Translations under genes and position numbers: made by a program
Part shown: positions 32,901-42,140 of the stretch, in pieces
Position numbering within the stretch: position 1 is the stretch's first letter
Layout: each line of letters starts with the position of its first letter
Assembly: GCF_010093595.1 (NCBI RefSeq)
Contig: NW_022985454.1
Location: 1,014,202-1,078,201, forward strand
Source: Mytilinidion resinicola
Lineage: Eukaryota > Ascomycota > Dothideomycetes > Mytilinidiales > Mytilinidiaceae
Reading direction: 5' to 3'
DNA length: 64,000 nt
The notes under the pieces: generated by a model
Seen by the model: the letters and a program-made list of their open reading frames with translations, nothing else
What the model was told of the DNA's origin: nothing
Databases searched by the model: none

Positions 32901-34224
32901 TTTTCAACAACTCCGGCGTGAAAATTCCATGCACGTCATCGTTCCATTGGCCGACCCCAACCTCGCTGCCAGTCCACGATGTAGTGCCAAGGTAGGACTC
33001 CGGCGTGACCCTTTGCCCATCAACTCTCATATCCACACACACTCCAAAGTCGCTAAGCTTCGCCACGTAAGGAATCTTCAGATCATCGTGTCGAAACACC
33101 AGCACGTTTTCTGGCTTTACGTCTCCATGCACAATGTTTAACCCATGTATCGCCTCCAGCCCCGCCGCGACATCAAGCGCAAAGTGGTACTTGACGTCCC
33201 ACCTCTTGGCCCCCAGCGCCACCAGTGGGCCCTCACCCTTCTTCTCCGATAACAGAAACTCATCCAGGGGTGCAAGCGCAGCTTCCATGAACAAAATCGG
33301 AATCGGCGTGTACCGATCCTCATAGTCGTATCCCCAGCCCAGTAATCGCACAATGTTCCGATGCCGCAACAGCCCCAGACTGAGGACCTCAAGCTCTAGA
33401 TGCCGGAGCGTCTGTAGATATTGCTCATTCGACCCCAAGTCTTCATCATTTTTCAACGCCATTTTCGAAATTCGGACGCGCTTGACCACTTTGCCTTTCC
33501 CCTCGACAATCTTCCCGCTGTGGTCATCCTGAATGGCGGCAGATGCGTCGAGGAAGACGGTGAACTGGGACCCTTGACCTATTTTGACCGCCTTCTCTTT
33601 CAGGCTGAACATGAGGAGGTGTTCTGGGCCAGAGATGTCGAGGCTTGACAGGATCGTTATGAAGGTTGATAGCGAGGTTCCGACGTTTCCCGTTCTGGTT
33701 GCGGTTTTCCAACCTTCGAAAAGAGATTCAGCGGCTCCGGGAGAGTCGTCGCTGGGCTTGGAGGCGGCGGTTGGAGAAGGGGGCTCGGAGTCGAACCCCC
33801 ATTTCTTCAGGAGGTCAGATGCTTCGTTCTCGGCGGTTTGGTTGGTGCCGTTAATTGCAAATCCCCATTCGTCTTCTTCTTCGAAAGGCTTGTCAGGCTT
33901 TGGTGCAACCTCGCCAGTGTTGTCAACAGGAAACCCCCAATCATCTTCTTCGTCATCAAGCTTATTGGGCTTTGGCGCTGCACCGCTAGTTTTGTTAGTT
34001 GAGAAGCCCCATTCATCTTCCTCGAGGCTATGCTGAAAACTTTGAGGAGTCTGATCTGCTGTGTCGTTGGAGGGAGTCGCAAATCCCCATTCGTCTTCGG
34101 CGACCGTTTCGGATGGACCGAGAACCCCTGGCCCTTTTTTTTCTGCCATTGTCTCGTTTGTGATGTTGAATACAAGTGAACCTCCTCGGTCAACCGTTTT
34201 GACTGATCGATACCCCGCTTGCAT
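29953..34224 (-). CDS. protein kinase / ankyrin-repeat protein with five N-terminal W-G-F motifs
   Basis: Single uninterrupted frame of 1,423 residues. Start at 34224; a later ATG at 34149 in a good context (ACAATGG) would remove 25 residues. Residues 40-150 carry five acidic W-G-F motifs (WGF at 46-48, 72-74, 96-98, 120-122, 142-144), 22-26 residues apart. Kinase domain ~211-540: G-loop IGQGSQFTV, Lys in VVKRVRI, Glu in LELEVLSLG, catalytic loop HGDVKPENVL (366-375), DFG in LSDFGVCVD (392-394), and SYSFGLLLLSIFG. All catalytic residues are present, so an active Ser/Thr-type kinase is predicted. Residues ~700-1210 contain many ankyrin repeats (e.g. GNTMMHACAALGEIDSVRILL, ETPLYKACQAGHTAVVLLLL). 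A C-terminal ~100-residue region (YDLEELDDGWEEAAYEEF) is unassigned. Probably cytosolic signalling; ligand unknown. Confidence 0.85.
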   Translation of the reverse strand: MQAGYRSVKTVDRGGSLVFNITNETMAEKKGPGVLGPSETVAEDEWGFATPSNDTADQTPQSFQHSLEEDEWGFSTNKTSGAAPKPNKLDDEEDDWGFPVDNTGEVAPKPDKPFEEEDEWGFAINGTNQTAENEASDLLKKWGFDSEPPSPTAASKPSDDSPGAAESLFEGWKTATRTGNVGTSLSTFITILSSLDISGPEHLLMFSLKEKAVKIGQGSQFTVFLDASAAIQDDHSGKIVEGKGKVVKRVRISKMALKNDEDLGSNEQYLQTLRHLELEVLSLGLLRHRNIVRLLGWGYDYEDRYTPIPILFMEAALAPLDEFLLSEKKGEGPLVALGAKRWDVKYHFALDVAAGLEAIHGLNIVHGDVKPENVLVFRHDDLKIPYVAKLSDFGVCVDMRVDGQRVTPESYLGTTSWTGSEVGVGQWNDDVHGIFTPELLKNFDSYSFGLLLLSIFGAYGGLPEITKEPGPQRGFGLSMEIGDSLKTAKGCPEDILMQVKAASKKLLAIKPGERPPPSPVLLRTELPAYLEWLQESTSVQQTQQRKRRGHAYWSSLDMHVLRSLDQQYTQQEKRGKSGGFSGESLFGMTEACSQQPIEGSADKILKYILASAKKGYVPARAICAKVYEAFDRRIDVDEKTLMQWEKEAVLDGFMFYRHPFLEEERHEEQRQQFRRNGGYCDDAFLGMAPILATARDVNRLATWLRKFSIDYAVDSIGNTMMHACAALGEIDSVRILLDKSNAELVNENEETPLYKACQAGHTAVVLLLLRNGHRATPTKDMSISPLHWLFNFPESDIPQIADALAKSGGVDVNHMIKPPRYYGRTPRYLMKHFPFEFPLGSPFHWAAFARNKTALDVLLNLGANIDATYDNENHGTTPLAQAVCTEDAPLVAYLLGKGADISVKNKEGRNPLHLMSLGAGNDHVLSSGKWDSWVRHGSWGKSVQSAKDVVHLLVKAGVDIEGRTNTWGKRTPLLTASDPIYRKEHVVQALLDEGANAEAKTERSEENVLHLWCSTDPSLLRYPHMYKSLFAYMIEKVNDLDSQAGALEETVLHEMVKTQMPAEKLFEYIELLFADPKHSPNINARNRDGNTPLMVACLGLPKDIVERIRFLLKHGARPSDMNDSQENFILRLVENYTLMDADSLSALQLLFSHESFTPDVLRKFINETSFTALTKCAAEGRLRTLSYLLQLGMDARVNEKVTIRGTETTTLDEAFFSANSARFVYIGHASELLTKEEIEEADQKNRLYTTNAGVVGRYGGASAARAREAYWAYPEIFALLQSHGGLRIRQAEHRGPSWRDVIDLPMLGMTKDTQPNLDHWRTLYDLEELDDGWEEAAYEEFKDQHSYLDEDDLETLEVPILAFEQWPRLVEMLSGKDGWYRGILRDGRSVEVKMDAKTPGGIEQVRDLKGRKLSVPELLKRGY

Positions 34225-34727
34225 AAGCTTGAAACGGACCCCAACCTAGCACTAGTGTGGTATGGTTTATTTACTATTCTAGCATAGACGCCATTTCTAG
34301 TGCTTACTGTCCCTTTATCAGGAAGCAAGCCGCAACAACATTTGCATACATGAGTGATTGAAGTATGTTTCACGAATATTCTAAAGTACTACTGCATATT
34401 ATAAATGATTCGCATGAGTTATGGTATTGTAGACAATTGAATTTGATGATACTACTGCGAATAGCGGAGAATGTCTCCAGCTATCGCCCAATTTCTGTAG
34501 ACGTTGGAAGGGATTGTTCATACCAAGGCGACTACCTAAGTATCCATCTATCGCGAAACTCTGTCATATATTAAGAGGAAATGATCAGAACGACACTTCG
34601 CCCCCGATCATCGCAACATCTTCGAGATCCCCATATAGAGACTTCGCAACAATGACCAGTACTTTAAAAGCCAGGGCTTATAGAAGGGCTCTGGACTTTC
34701 CTCGCATGTTGAGCCCACATAACCTTC
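34225..34727. other. intergenic region
   Basis: Upstream of the kinase-ankyrin gene. The stretch 34250-34560 is AT-rich and likely promoter. No gene supported; the plus-strand frame at 34514-34840 overlaps the next gene's 3' end. Confidence 0.45.
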
Positions 34728-35849
34728 CTAAAACGGTGCCCTACCTTGATCGGCGGCTGACCCTCTTCGCGCTCCGATTCGTTGACAACGACGAGGCTCT
34801 TGGCCTGCTTCAGGAATTCCTTCGTCTCCTACCTCCTTGACCTCCTCCATTAGCTCATTGGTCTTGAAGTAACGATCGCGGCTCGCGTTATCGTAATTCT
34901 CGACCTCTTTTTCTGAGGACCACCGAGATAGGCTAGCCTTTTGCATACTAATAAGATAGACACTACGCTTGATATCGGCATCGAGCTCAGCAATCGTGGC
35001 TTGGAGTTTGAACATAAGATTGGCCCGATTCGAGGCAGAGCTCATCTTGAGAGCGGCGGTTCTCTCTATAGGAGAGCCTTCAGCCGAAGATTCATACCCT
35101 TCCGGCTCTTCAAGCCGCGCCAATGTCTGTTCAATCGACGGCAAAGACGCCAAGCGCTGCGCGAGAATATGGCTAAACAGCTTCCTAGCGCGCTTCAACA
35201 AGATCCTAGCCCGCTCGTCATCTAGGTGGTCCAGCTTGGCCTCGAATTCTTCCCGGACGCGTGCGAATTTGCGGCACTGCTCCTTCGCCTCCTTCTCAGC
35301 GGAGGAATCCGGGACGCAAACGAAGGTCTTTGTGTGCTGCTCGAAGTCCGACGCTAGGGCCTCTAGGGTGCCTTCGAGCTCCTTTGATTGACCTGGGTCA
35401 GTGAAGGTGCTGTACTTGGTGGCGGCAGAAGACTTGTACGCTTTGTCTTCCGCTGGAACTTCCTCTGTGAGTGTGACGTCCATTGCGCCTACTTCGACTA
35501 AATCAATCGCTTCCGTTTCTACGTCCAACATCTCCACATCACCACGGGTGGCCTTGAATTACTTGGTGGCCTTAGCGTGGATTCCATGCTTTACCGTGTT
35601 GTTATCTGAAGCTGATGGGGACTCCACGGTCTTCCGCTTCCCTAGATTGTACCGGGCTATCTTCAATGAACGAGCCGGAGGCGTGAAGTTGGAAGGGAGA
35701 CCGATGTTTGACTGGGATGCGGTGTGGTGCTGGGTGTTAAAGGGTGTAGTGACAGTGGAGGGAAATCTATGGGGAATAAGCTGATACAAGCATAGACTAT
35801 ATACTCGGAAAAGCATCTCGTTGGAAAGGGAAAGTGTGTCATGTTTCAA
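34728..35849 (-). pseudogene. coiled-coil protein of unknown family, paralogue A, with a premature stop
   Basis: Main open part is 35558-34728. The same frame continues upstream past a single TAA (35561-35559) into KIARYNLGKRKTVESPSASDNN, i.e. ...HAKATK*FKATRGDVEMLDVE, so the stop looks like a CAA-to-TAA change inside one reading frame. The start is unclear (the frame is open to 35849). Residues are rich in Glu, Lys and Ala and form coiled coils. The block RILLKRARKLFSHILAQRLA followed by SLPSIEQTLARLEE matches MLLKRARKLFASTVSERLS and NLPSKAETLARFDD in the next gene (36083-36864), showing a tandem family. Translation could also start after the stop, at an ATG in GDVEMLDVE (35531), giving a shorter protein. 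Function unknown. Confidence 0.5.
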
Positions 35850-36082
35850 CTATAATATAGCACTAGGTGGTTAAATTGGTCAAGTGCTATGGTGAGTAAA
35901 CAATGCGCATGAAAATTGGAGGATGCTTCACATGAGCATTCCAGCTTACACAATGTGGGGCCGCACCAGTGATATACTCCTACTCGAGATATTGTTCACA
36001 TTCCTTCAAATTCGCTGCTCTTGAGGTGCCAGTATCAACCCGACCGACCGCCTGTAAGACCTGGAGTCAGTTGAAGAGGAGG

Positions 36083-36864
36083 TCAATCCTCCTCATCGAT
36101 CTTCAGGTCGTCGAATCGGGCTAAAGTCTCCGCCTTGGATGGCAAGTTCGACAAACGCTCCGAGACCGTAGAGGCGAACAGTTTCCTGGCGCGCTTCAGC
36201 AGCATCTCCACCTTCCCGTCGCTCATGTGCACGAGTTCCTTTGCACCGACTTCCCTCTGTAAGTGTCTGACTTTGTAGAACAAATCAAACGCTATCTCCT
36301 TCTTGACAACTCTGCTAGCAGCATCCTCGAGGTGCGCAACCTTGTCGATTTGGAGATTGATATCGGAGTCCAGGCTCCTAAGAAGGTCATGGAGCTCCTT
36401 GCGGTCCACATCATCGAACGTGCTGAAGTCGGACATGATCGAAGAGGTCTCACTCTCTTTGGCTGGAGATTCATCGAAAGACCACGATCCGTATTGTCGG
36501 TCATTCTGATAGCAACCGTCTCCTAGGCCCAGGAATATCTCTTCGGCCTCAACTTCTAACCCTATGGCGAGCTTGGCCTTCTTGGGGCATACGGTCTTGA
36601 CGTCGATATCATCATCCGATCTGTGTACCTCTTCGATAGCCCCTTCTCGCTGTCTCGGGCGGCTTCCAGATTTTGTACGCCTTTGCCTTCCTTGCGTTGC
36701 ATCTGCGAATCTGGTGCCAATGCCGAGTTTAGATGGAGGCTCTGAACGAATCTAGCGAGTTGTGGTGGTGGTTGTGGTAATAGAGAATTTGGATGTAGAC
36801 TGCAGCGCGGCGCTAATGGGTTTAATGCACCAGATACCTTCTTGTCACGATGTGAATGTCCCAT
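36083..36864 (-). CDS. small coiled-coil protein of unknown family, paralogue B
   Basis: Exon 1 36864-36838 encodes MGHSHRDKK; intron 36837-36752 (donor GTATCT, acceptor CTCGCTAG); exon 2 36751-36083. The total is 231 residues and the join is in phase. The N-terminal half is polar and probably disordered, with a basic patch (RQRRTKSGSRPRQRE) that may be a nuclear signal. The C-terminal half is helical (DVDRKELHDLLRSLDSDINL, KVEMLLKRARKLFASTV). The end, NLPSKAETLARFDDLKIDEED, is acidic. Shares the LLKRARKLF block with paralogue A 230 bases downstream, same strand. No stop interrupts it, so B may be the functional member. Function unknown. Confidence 0.6.
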
Positions 36865-37021
36865 GCTTCACCACACATGGTGCCCGACCAAGCAATGACG
36901 TGACCAGGAGTAAATGGAATAAGGGAGACGTGGCAATACATACGATATGGCGATGAAATTCACACCAGGTAGCATCGCATCTTCAACAGAGGCTGCAATC
37001 TAAGCTAGCAGTGAATCCATC

Positions 37022-37996
37022 TTACTGCAGCTGTTGAAACTTGAACCGCCGAGACTTCGACTGTGGTCTCACGCAAGCCTCTCGAACCCATCTCTGAAAT
37101 GCGCCGTCCAATCTCTGCGGCAACCAACCACCCCAAATCCAGTAGAGCACCCAACTGAGGATCACGGCCGTACTGATACCCAGCAATTGTAATGATGCCG
37201 GAGCGGGATGCGTCACCCTCACGGGCCCAAAACCTTCGGAAGCCCATTGACCCCCATATACACCAAAAAGAAGCAGCCATGACCAGACGACCAGAGCATG
37301 CTTATTATCGCGGTACTGCAATGATGCCACCGCTATCCAGACCAGGAGAATGCACGACATGCGTAGTATGATTGGATGTGATAACGCAGCCAGAACCAGA
37401 TCGAATTGTGAGTCGCCAATCCGCGTATCGTCAGCTTTGTTGGACCTGGGAGTGATTGATACACTCACCTCACGACATTCATAGTCGATACAGACATACT
37501 CAGTCGAAGCGTAAATTTCGTAATAGCTCAAGGCTGCATAGCATACGATCTGGCCGACGGCAAGGCAAACGTTGAATAACAAGCGGCGCCAGGTGCGATA
37601 TGGCGATACTTCCAAACCCCCGTAAACACTCTCAAATATGGGGTTGCGATCACTCTCTGAGAAGCCCTTTTTGGAACGTTCGACTCCAGCTTGAAGCTCT
37701 CGAGACAACACTCTACTGCTAGGCCCTTCTACGATGAAGATGATCGGGTTTTCGATAGTTCGACCCGACGCTTCTCGCTCCTTGGCTAAGTGGTTCAAGA
37801 GGCCTGTCGTCGCATCCGTAATCGTAACGCCGGCTCGTAAGTGGAAATCGAGTAGTAAGAGTCTCACTTGTGGGTGCGGCTTGGGACGAAGAGAGCATTC
37901 GTATAATCCGTCATTTTGGGTTTCTTGGTGCTTGAAGGGGTCTGGTTTGCACACGTCGCAGCTATGCACCAGCACAACGTCAACGAGAGGATCCAT
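37022..37996 (-). CDS. membrane protein with about four transmembrane helices, unknown function
   Basis: Frame of 324 residues from the ATG at 37996 (MDPLVDVVLVHSCDVC); the frame is open further up to an ATG at 38140, but that part is less protein-like. The N-terminal ~135 residues are soluble (Cys-rich SCDVCKPDP near the start; IENPIIFIVEGPSSRVLSRE), followed by a basic segment and membrane helices near LLFNVCLAVGQIVCYAALSY, MSCILLVWIAVASLQY, LVVWSWLLLFGVYGGQW and ISTAVILSWVLYWIW. The C-terminus is basic (RPQSKSRRFKFQQLQ). A GTGAGT after CRE (around 37470) could be an unspliced donor but no fitting acceptor was found. I do not recognise the family. It ends about 60 bases from the next gene upstream. 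Confidence 0.6.
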   Translation of the reverse strand: MDPLVDVVLVHSCDVCKPDPFKHQETQNDGLYECSLRPKPHPQVRLLLLDFHLRAGVTITDATTGLLNHLAKEREASGRTIENPIIFIVEGPSSRVLSRELQAGVERSKKGFSESDRNPIFESVYGGLEVSPYRTWRRLLFNVCLAVGQIVCYAALSYYEIYASTEYVCIDYECREVSVSITPRSNKADDTRIGDSQFDLVLAALSHPIILRMSCILLVWIAVASLQYRDNKHALVVWSWLLLFGVYGGQWASEGFGPVRVTHPAPASLQLLGISTAVILSWVLYWIWGGWLPQRLDGAFQRWVREACVRPQSKSRRFKFQQLQ

Positions 37997-38140
37997 GTCA
38001 GAGGTCGTAGAAAGAACCTGAAAGCTTAAGACCAGATAAATACGGAAAGGCCAAGGTTTTGAAAGTAGAGAAGGTAAGTTTTGTGTGACCACAGCTCGTG
38101 TGCAGTCTTCCTTGGCAAGGCATTTGTGAGGCATTCGCAA

Positions 38141-38658
38141 GGCGTACTCGATAGAATTGGCGAGGCATATTCAGCAGGATTGCGGGGATCAAACCCAGTC
38201 CAGTGAATCGTCGCCGCAGATCCTGGAACACTTCAATTCAGCCATGTCTATCGTCTCTTCCTGAAATGGGTACTCTCGGAATAGACGCTGTTGACGAAAG
38301 GGAAGGTTTGAAGGAAATAGAAATGGCGGGAGTCAGGGAGTCACGGCGTCAGGTATGCCAAGGCAGTATCTCCTCTTCGAATAATTAAAACAAGAGTTGA
38401 TCACTCCCTTTCCTGAAGAATGTCTCTAATACAAGGGTATTGTCCGGATGATGATCTACTTTGAAAATCTGCGGCAGTCGGACCTGGATCTCGTATGGTG
38501 AAGATGTGCGGCGGTGACGGAACTCCGCCCCCGTTATCGACTTTCCTCCACAATCTATCATCGACAGTCAAAGCATAGCGTCGGTAAATCCGTATTCTCC
38601 TACCAGCCCACTATACACGAATCGCCGGCATATTCTTAAACTTACCTTTTTTATGGGG
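38141..38658. other. intergenic region
   Basis: Between the membrane protein gene and the 3' end of the transcription factor gene, both on the minus strand. No supported gene; minus-strand frame 38568-38822 is a shadow of the transcription factor's last exon. Confidence 0.45.
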
Positions 38659-40868
38659 TCAGACAAGCTGATCATCCCACGGAAATCCAGGGAATTGAAC
38701 AGTCCAGTCATCATCGACAAGCAAATCCGTAGCCAAGGATCCGAATCCAGCCTCTCCGTTCGACTGCCCCGCTCCAGTCGTCGGCAATTCCAACCCCGCA
38801 GAAAGACTTGTACCAAGATCAAGACTGAGCATTGGATCCGTCTGCGGGATTCCGCTCGCTCGACTCTTCATGGCTTCGAGCACGCTGTCCTGGATCTCTT
38901 TCATGCAAGGCCAGGTTTCCTTGACTTCGTCCATCGCGCGGAGGATTACTCCCAGCGAGGTCGAGATTTCAGGGTGATCGAACGTCGCTTTTTCGAAGAA
39001 CTGTTTCATTAGGATCGTTCCTGCGGCAGTGGATAAAGTATGAACGAAGTCGAGTGGAAGACTACTATAGTGGTAGTATCGACTGTAGCTTCGGCATAGT
39101 CGAACGAGGGCGTATAGAGACTCGTAGCATATCTCTACGTCTTCGCTGGTCGCGATGCCAGGCATTACGAAGTAGTGTCGGGGTGGACGGTGGAGAACGA
39201 TCATTGCTGTGTGGAATAGCATGCTAAAAGACTGCTTTAGTGGATTTGAAACTTTAAGGTACGATTCTAGGGACTCACTGGAGATGAAGAACATAAGCAG
39301 GCACCTTCCCAACCGTCCACTGATTCCAGTGAAGCTTCGCAGGCAGTCCGCCCAACCAAGTCGTGAGTGAAACATGAATCTGCTGCGCCGTGGTAGCAAT
39401 AACCGCAGTATTCGTATTCGCATTCACCCGTCGATTCTCGAACAGGTTGGTGATGATGCTGTGTAAGATTTTGCATAGCTCAACTTGGTATGTCAAGGAT
39501 CCTATGAGCGCGATACCATCCTCAAAAGCGGCGCTTGAAAGTCCTTTCCCGATATACGTACCGAGCAGCCCTTCCCATTCGGGCGGATATGGGAGTCTTA
39601 TCGTACTCCGGACGTCTGATTCGTGTGGGTAGAGAGCGGGCGGACGGCCGAAATAGAGGCTCAATTGCTTGTCCGCGATGAAGGTGGCCCAGTACACCCT
39701 CCGCAGCACTTCCATATCAACCGAGGGCTGTGTAGCATCGTTCCAGTTGTATGGGTCGAGATGAAGTCCCATTTCGTGTGTTAGGCGAAATGCCATGCCA
39801 CAGAACAGCCAACCTTTAGATGCCTTTCCGTAGCCGATCTCGCATTGGCCCAGAAGCACGAGAGCTTGTAATGTGGTAAGATCGGGATTGTCCAACGAGG
39901 CGAAGAGGAGTGTTTCGGCATGGCTTGAAAAGATCACGGATAGCTCCCGGAGGCGGGAGTCTTCGCATGCTAGAGCACCCATAGCACAGATCGCGTATAG
40001 AAGCACTTCGGAGTAGTATCGACCCGTCCCAGCATGGTAGTCGCGGAGGAAATACTCTCGGTAGATGCACATATTGTAGTAATACTGCTCTTTAAAAAAT
40101 GTTGCCAGTAGACGCCGAGGAATCGCATCGCGAGGGCCATACTGGAACCTTGAAGTTGAACTATGCCCGCTTGCGGCTGAGGCATCCGAATTAAGGCTCT
40201 CTGGAGCTGGGAGAGCATTGAAATCGAGTCCTGGCAGAGAAGCTGGAGGCCCCACGGACTGATGGCCCTGGAAAAGGCTCGTTCCGCCGAAGAATTGCGA
40301 CGCGTTGTTTGCTCTCAGCTTCTTCATCTGCCCAGCTCGAGTCCGGGCCAACGCCAGGTCGCCATTGTTGACAGCGTTGTCCTCGGGAGGTTGAGTAGGA
40401 GAGCTGTTTACATCACCTGAGATAACGCTAAACTCCGCAAGAAGTTCATCTCGTTGCTTGCTGTCGGCTGCGGCTAATTTTTGTAAGAGGAGTTCTAGGG
40501 AAGCTACATGACCTTCAAGTGCTTGGACATGACCTTTTCGTACTGGCCTAAGAGGATCTCGTGAGTAAGATGCCACACGATCTAAGAAATAGATCTTTCG
40601 CCTAACCTTTGCTTCTCTCCAGTACCTTGAAAGATACATTTTGCTCCGAATTTCTCACATTTCGAACATGGCTCCTGTCGGTCGCATTTGATCTGGAAAA
40701 GCTATCAGTACATACACCGACACAGTGACGATTTGTACCAACCTTCCTCCTACGACATCTTTCACATCTATTTCGAAGTTAGACAATGCTAGCCGAAATC
40801 TCGTAGAAAGAGAGACTGTACGAAGTATTCGCTGAGTCTCCGAGAGAGGTTCTCCGGCTTCGCTCCAT
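38659..40868 (-). CDS. Zn2Cys6 fungal transcription factor
   Basis: Five exons give 663 residues: 40868-40822, 40767-40743, 40692-40607, 40547-39279, 39223-38659; every junction is GT-AG and in phase. The zinc cluster is CERCRRRKIKCDRQEPC then SKCEKFGAKC (C-x2-C-x6-C-x5-C-x2-C-x6-C), interrupted by an intron after RRRK. A linker and short coiled coil (KGHVQALEGHVASLELLLQKL) follow, as usual for dimerisation. The middle holds the fungal-specific regulatory domain: LRRVYWATFIADKQLSLYFGRP, WLFCGMAFRLTHEMGLHLDP, and VLHLHMLFHTAMIVLHRPPR. The acidic/aromatic C-terminus (DDDWTVQFPGFPWDDQLV) may activate transcription. A nuclear, sequence-specific DNA-binding regulator; targets unknown. No enzyme gene cluster sits beside it, so no pathway can be proposed. 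Confidence 0.92.
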
Positions 40869-41971
40869 AGGTCAATCTATGAAGTCTTTCACTGGGCGTT
40901 TCGATAGCTTAATCAGGGAAGATACCAATCTGAAACAGTGGGCCGCAAATTTATCGTCCCAGACAGGAGGTGGTAACGTCGCAGAGGTGGTGGGGTAACT
41001 AGACGGCTGCGGGCTTAGATAGCACTTGCAGAGGTAGAGCTAGGTATCGCAGCGCACTAGTACCAAAGAGGATGCCCGGCATTTTAAGTCAACTTGGGCC
41101 TATGAAGGCGAGCCAGAGCCGATGGAATAACTGTCGGGATAAATTCTTACCATCAAACTGAGAATAGCAAAGCCTGATTGCAATAGGAAGCTTTACTTAG
41201 TAATAGGAGAAGGCGGAGTAAAGACCCTATTCGATTCAAAGCAAGGTAGAGTATTCTAGACGAACTGTTTCAACACCGCAATGTGCACCCTACCCGACCC
41301 CCTCTGCGCACGTAACCCAGCGCCGCTGTGGCTGAGTTCGGCTCAGGCCCGGCTCAGCTTCGGCTCAGTTCTTCTCAGGTCTGCTCACCCTTGCTCACCC
41401 CTTCCCCACCGGCTGCGGCATAGTCTCAGATGGACCTCGCTAGAAACTGTCAAGTTTTAGCGAGGGGCCTCAAATCTGTCCCCGGGTCACGAATCAGGGC
41501 CCAATACTGTTTTGTAAGCCTTACAAGCTCAAGCTACTTTCCAGGGAGCATTCCCCACCCTTGTCCTTGTTAATGCAGAGTGTGCCATTCTACTTGAATG
41601 GCCGACCTCCTCTCACTTTATCGTTCATTCACACCTTTTTCCTATCCCACACAGTCAGAATCCTACACATCATGAGTACCCAGCGCCGAAAACAAGGTGC
41701 AAAGAAGAGGGACCCAGAAAGTCGATTCGAGGCAGCCATGCAAAATGAGTTCTCTTAGGATAAATCGGGGATTAGCAGTGAGCCAGTCTATGACGATCTT
41801 GCTGAGAGCAGTTAACCATAATATAATGAAATGTTAGAAGTTTAGGAAACGTGCATTACTAATGTTAAATAGATAAATTAGCACTAACGTTAGGAAACAA
41901 TTTACGAGCATTTTTGCGGTCGTCTATGCGGTTTCAGCCATTTCGGCATATTTTAGCATTTAGCCGCATCT
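40869..41971. other. promoter side of the transcription factor and edge of the gene-rich region
   Basis: No supported gene. Holds a short tandem CGGCTCAG motif (see repeat). A plus-strand frame at 41561-41758 has 65 codons; a start inside it (MSTQRRKQGAKKRDPES) reads as a short basic peptide that stops at 41758, just where the sequence turns AT-rich. It could be the truncated start of a gene lost to the repeat region, or chance. Confidence 0.45.
41337..41400. repeat. short tandem CGGCTCAG repeat
   Basis: CGGCTCAG occurs three times in 40 bases, followed by decayed versions (TTCTCAGG, CTGCTCACC, TTGCTCACC) with a spacing of 8-12 bases. It lies about 480 bases upstream of the transcription factor start. 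Confidence 0.55.
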
Positions 41972-42140
41972 TGCGGCCAAACGCAATATTGCAAATAATA
42001 CTACTGCAACCTGCGGCCAAATGCTGCATTGTAAATCGCGGTACTGCATTTTGCTACTAAATGCCGCCTTACAAATAGCGGTGTTGCATTTTGCTGCCAA
42101 ATGCTGCCTTATAAATAGCGGTGTCGCATTTTACTACTTA
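41972..42140. repeat. about four tandem units of ~41 bp at the boundary of the AT-rich region
   Basis: Units carry TGC-GCCAAATGC-GC, TT-TAAAT-GCGGT and TGCATTTT at matching places, e.g. from about 41972, 42012, 42053 and 42093. They decay toward the AT-rich side (last unit ACTACTTAATGCAG). Units differ mostly by C/T and G/A changes, as RIP would cause. Confidence 0.6.

Noticed and set aside
37022..38140. Longer start (ATG 38140) for the four-helix membrane protein
   Set aside because: The extra 48 residues look like translated 5' untranslated sequence; the ATG at 37996 starts directly at the conserved-looking part. Kept only as an alternative.
41561..41758. 65-codon plus-strand frame at the edge of the AT-rich region
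   Set aside because: Too short and without family features; it could be the start of a lost gene, but nothing supports this directly.
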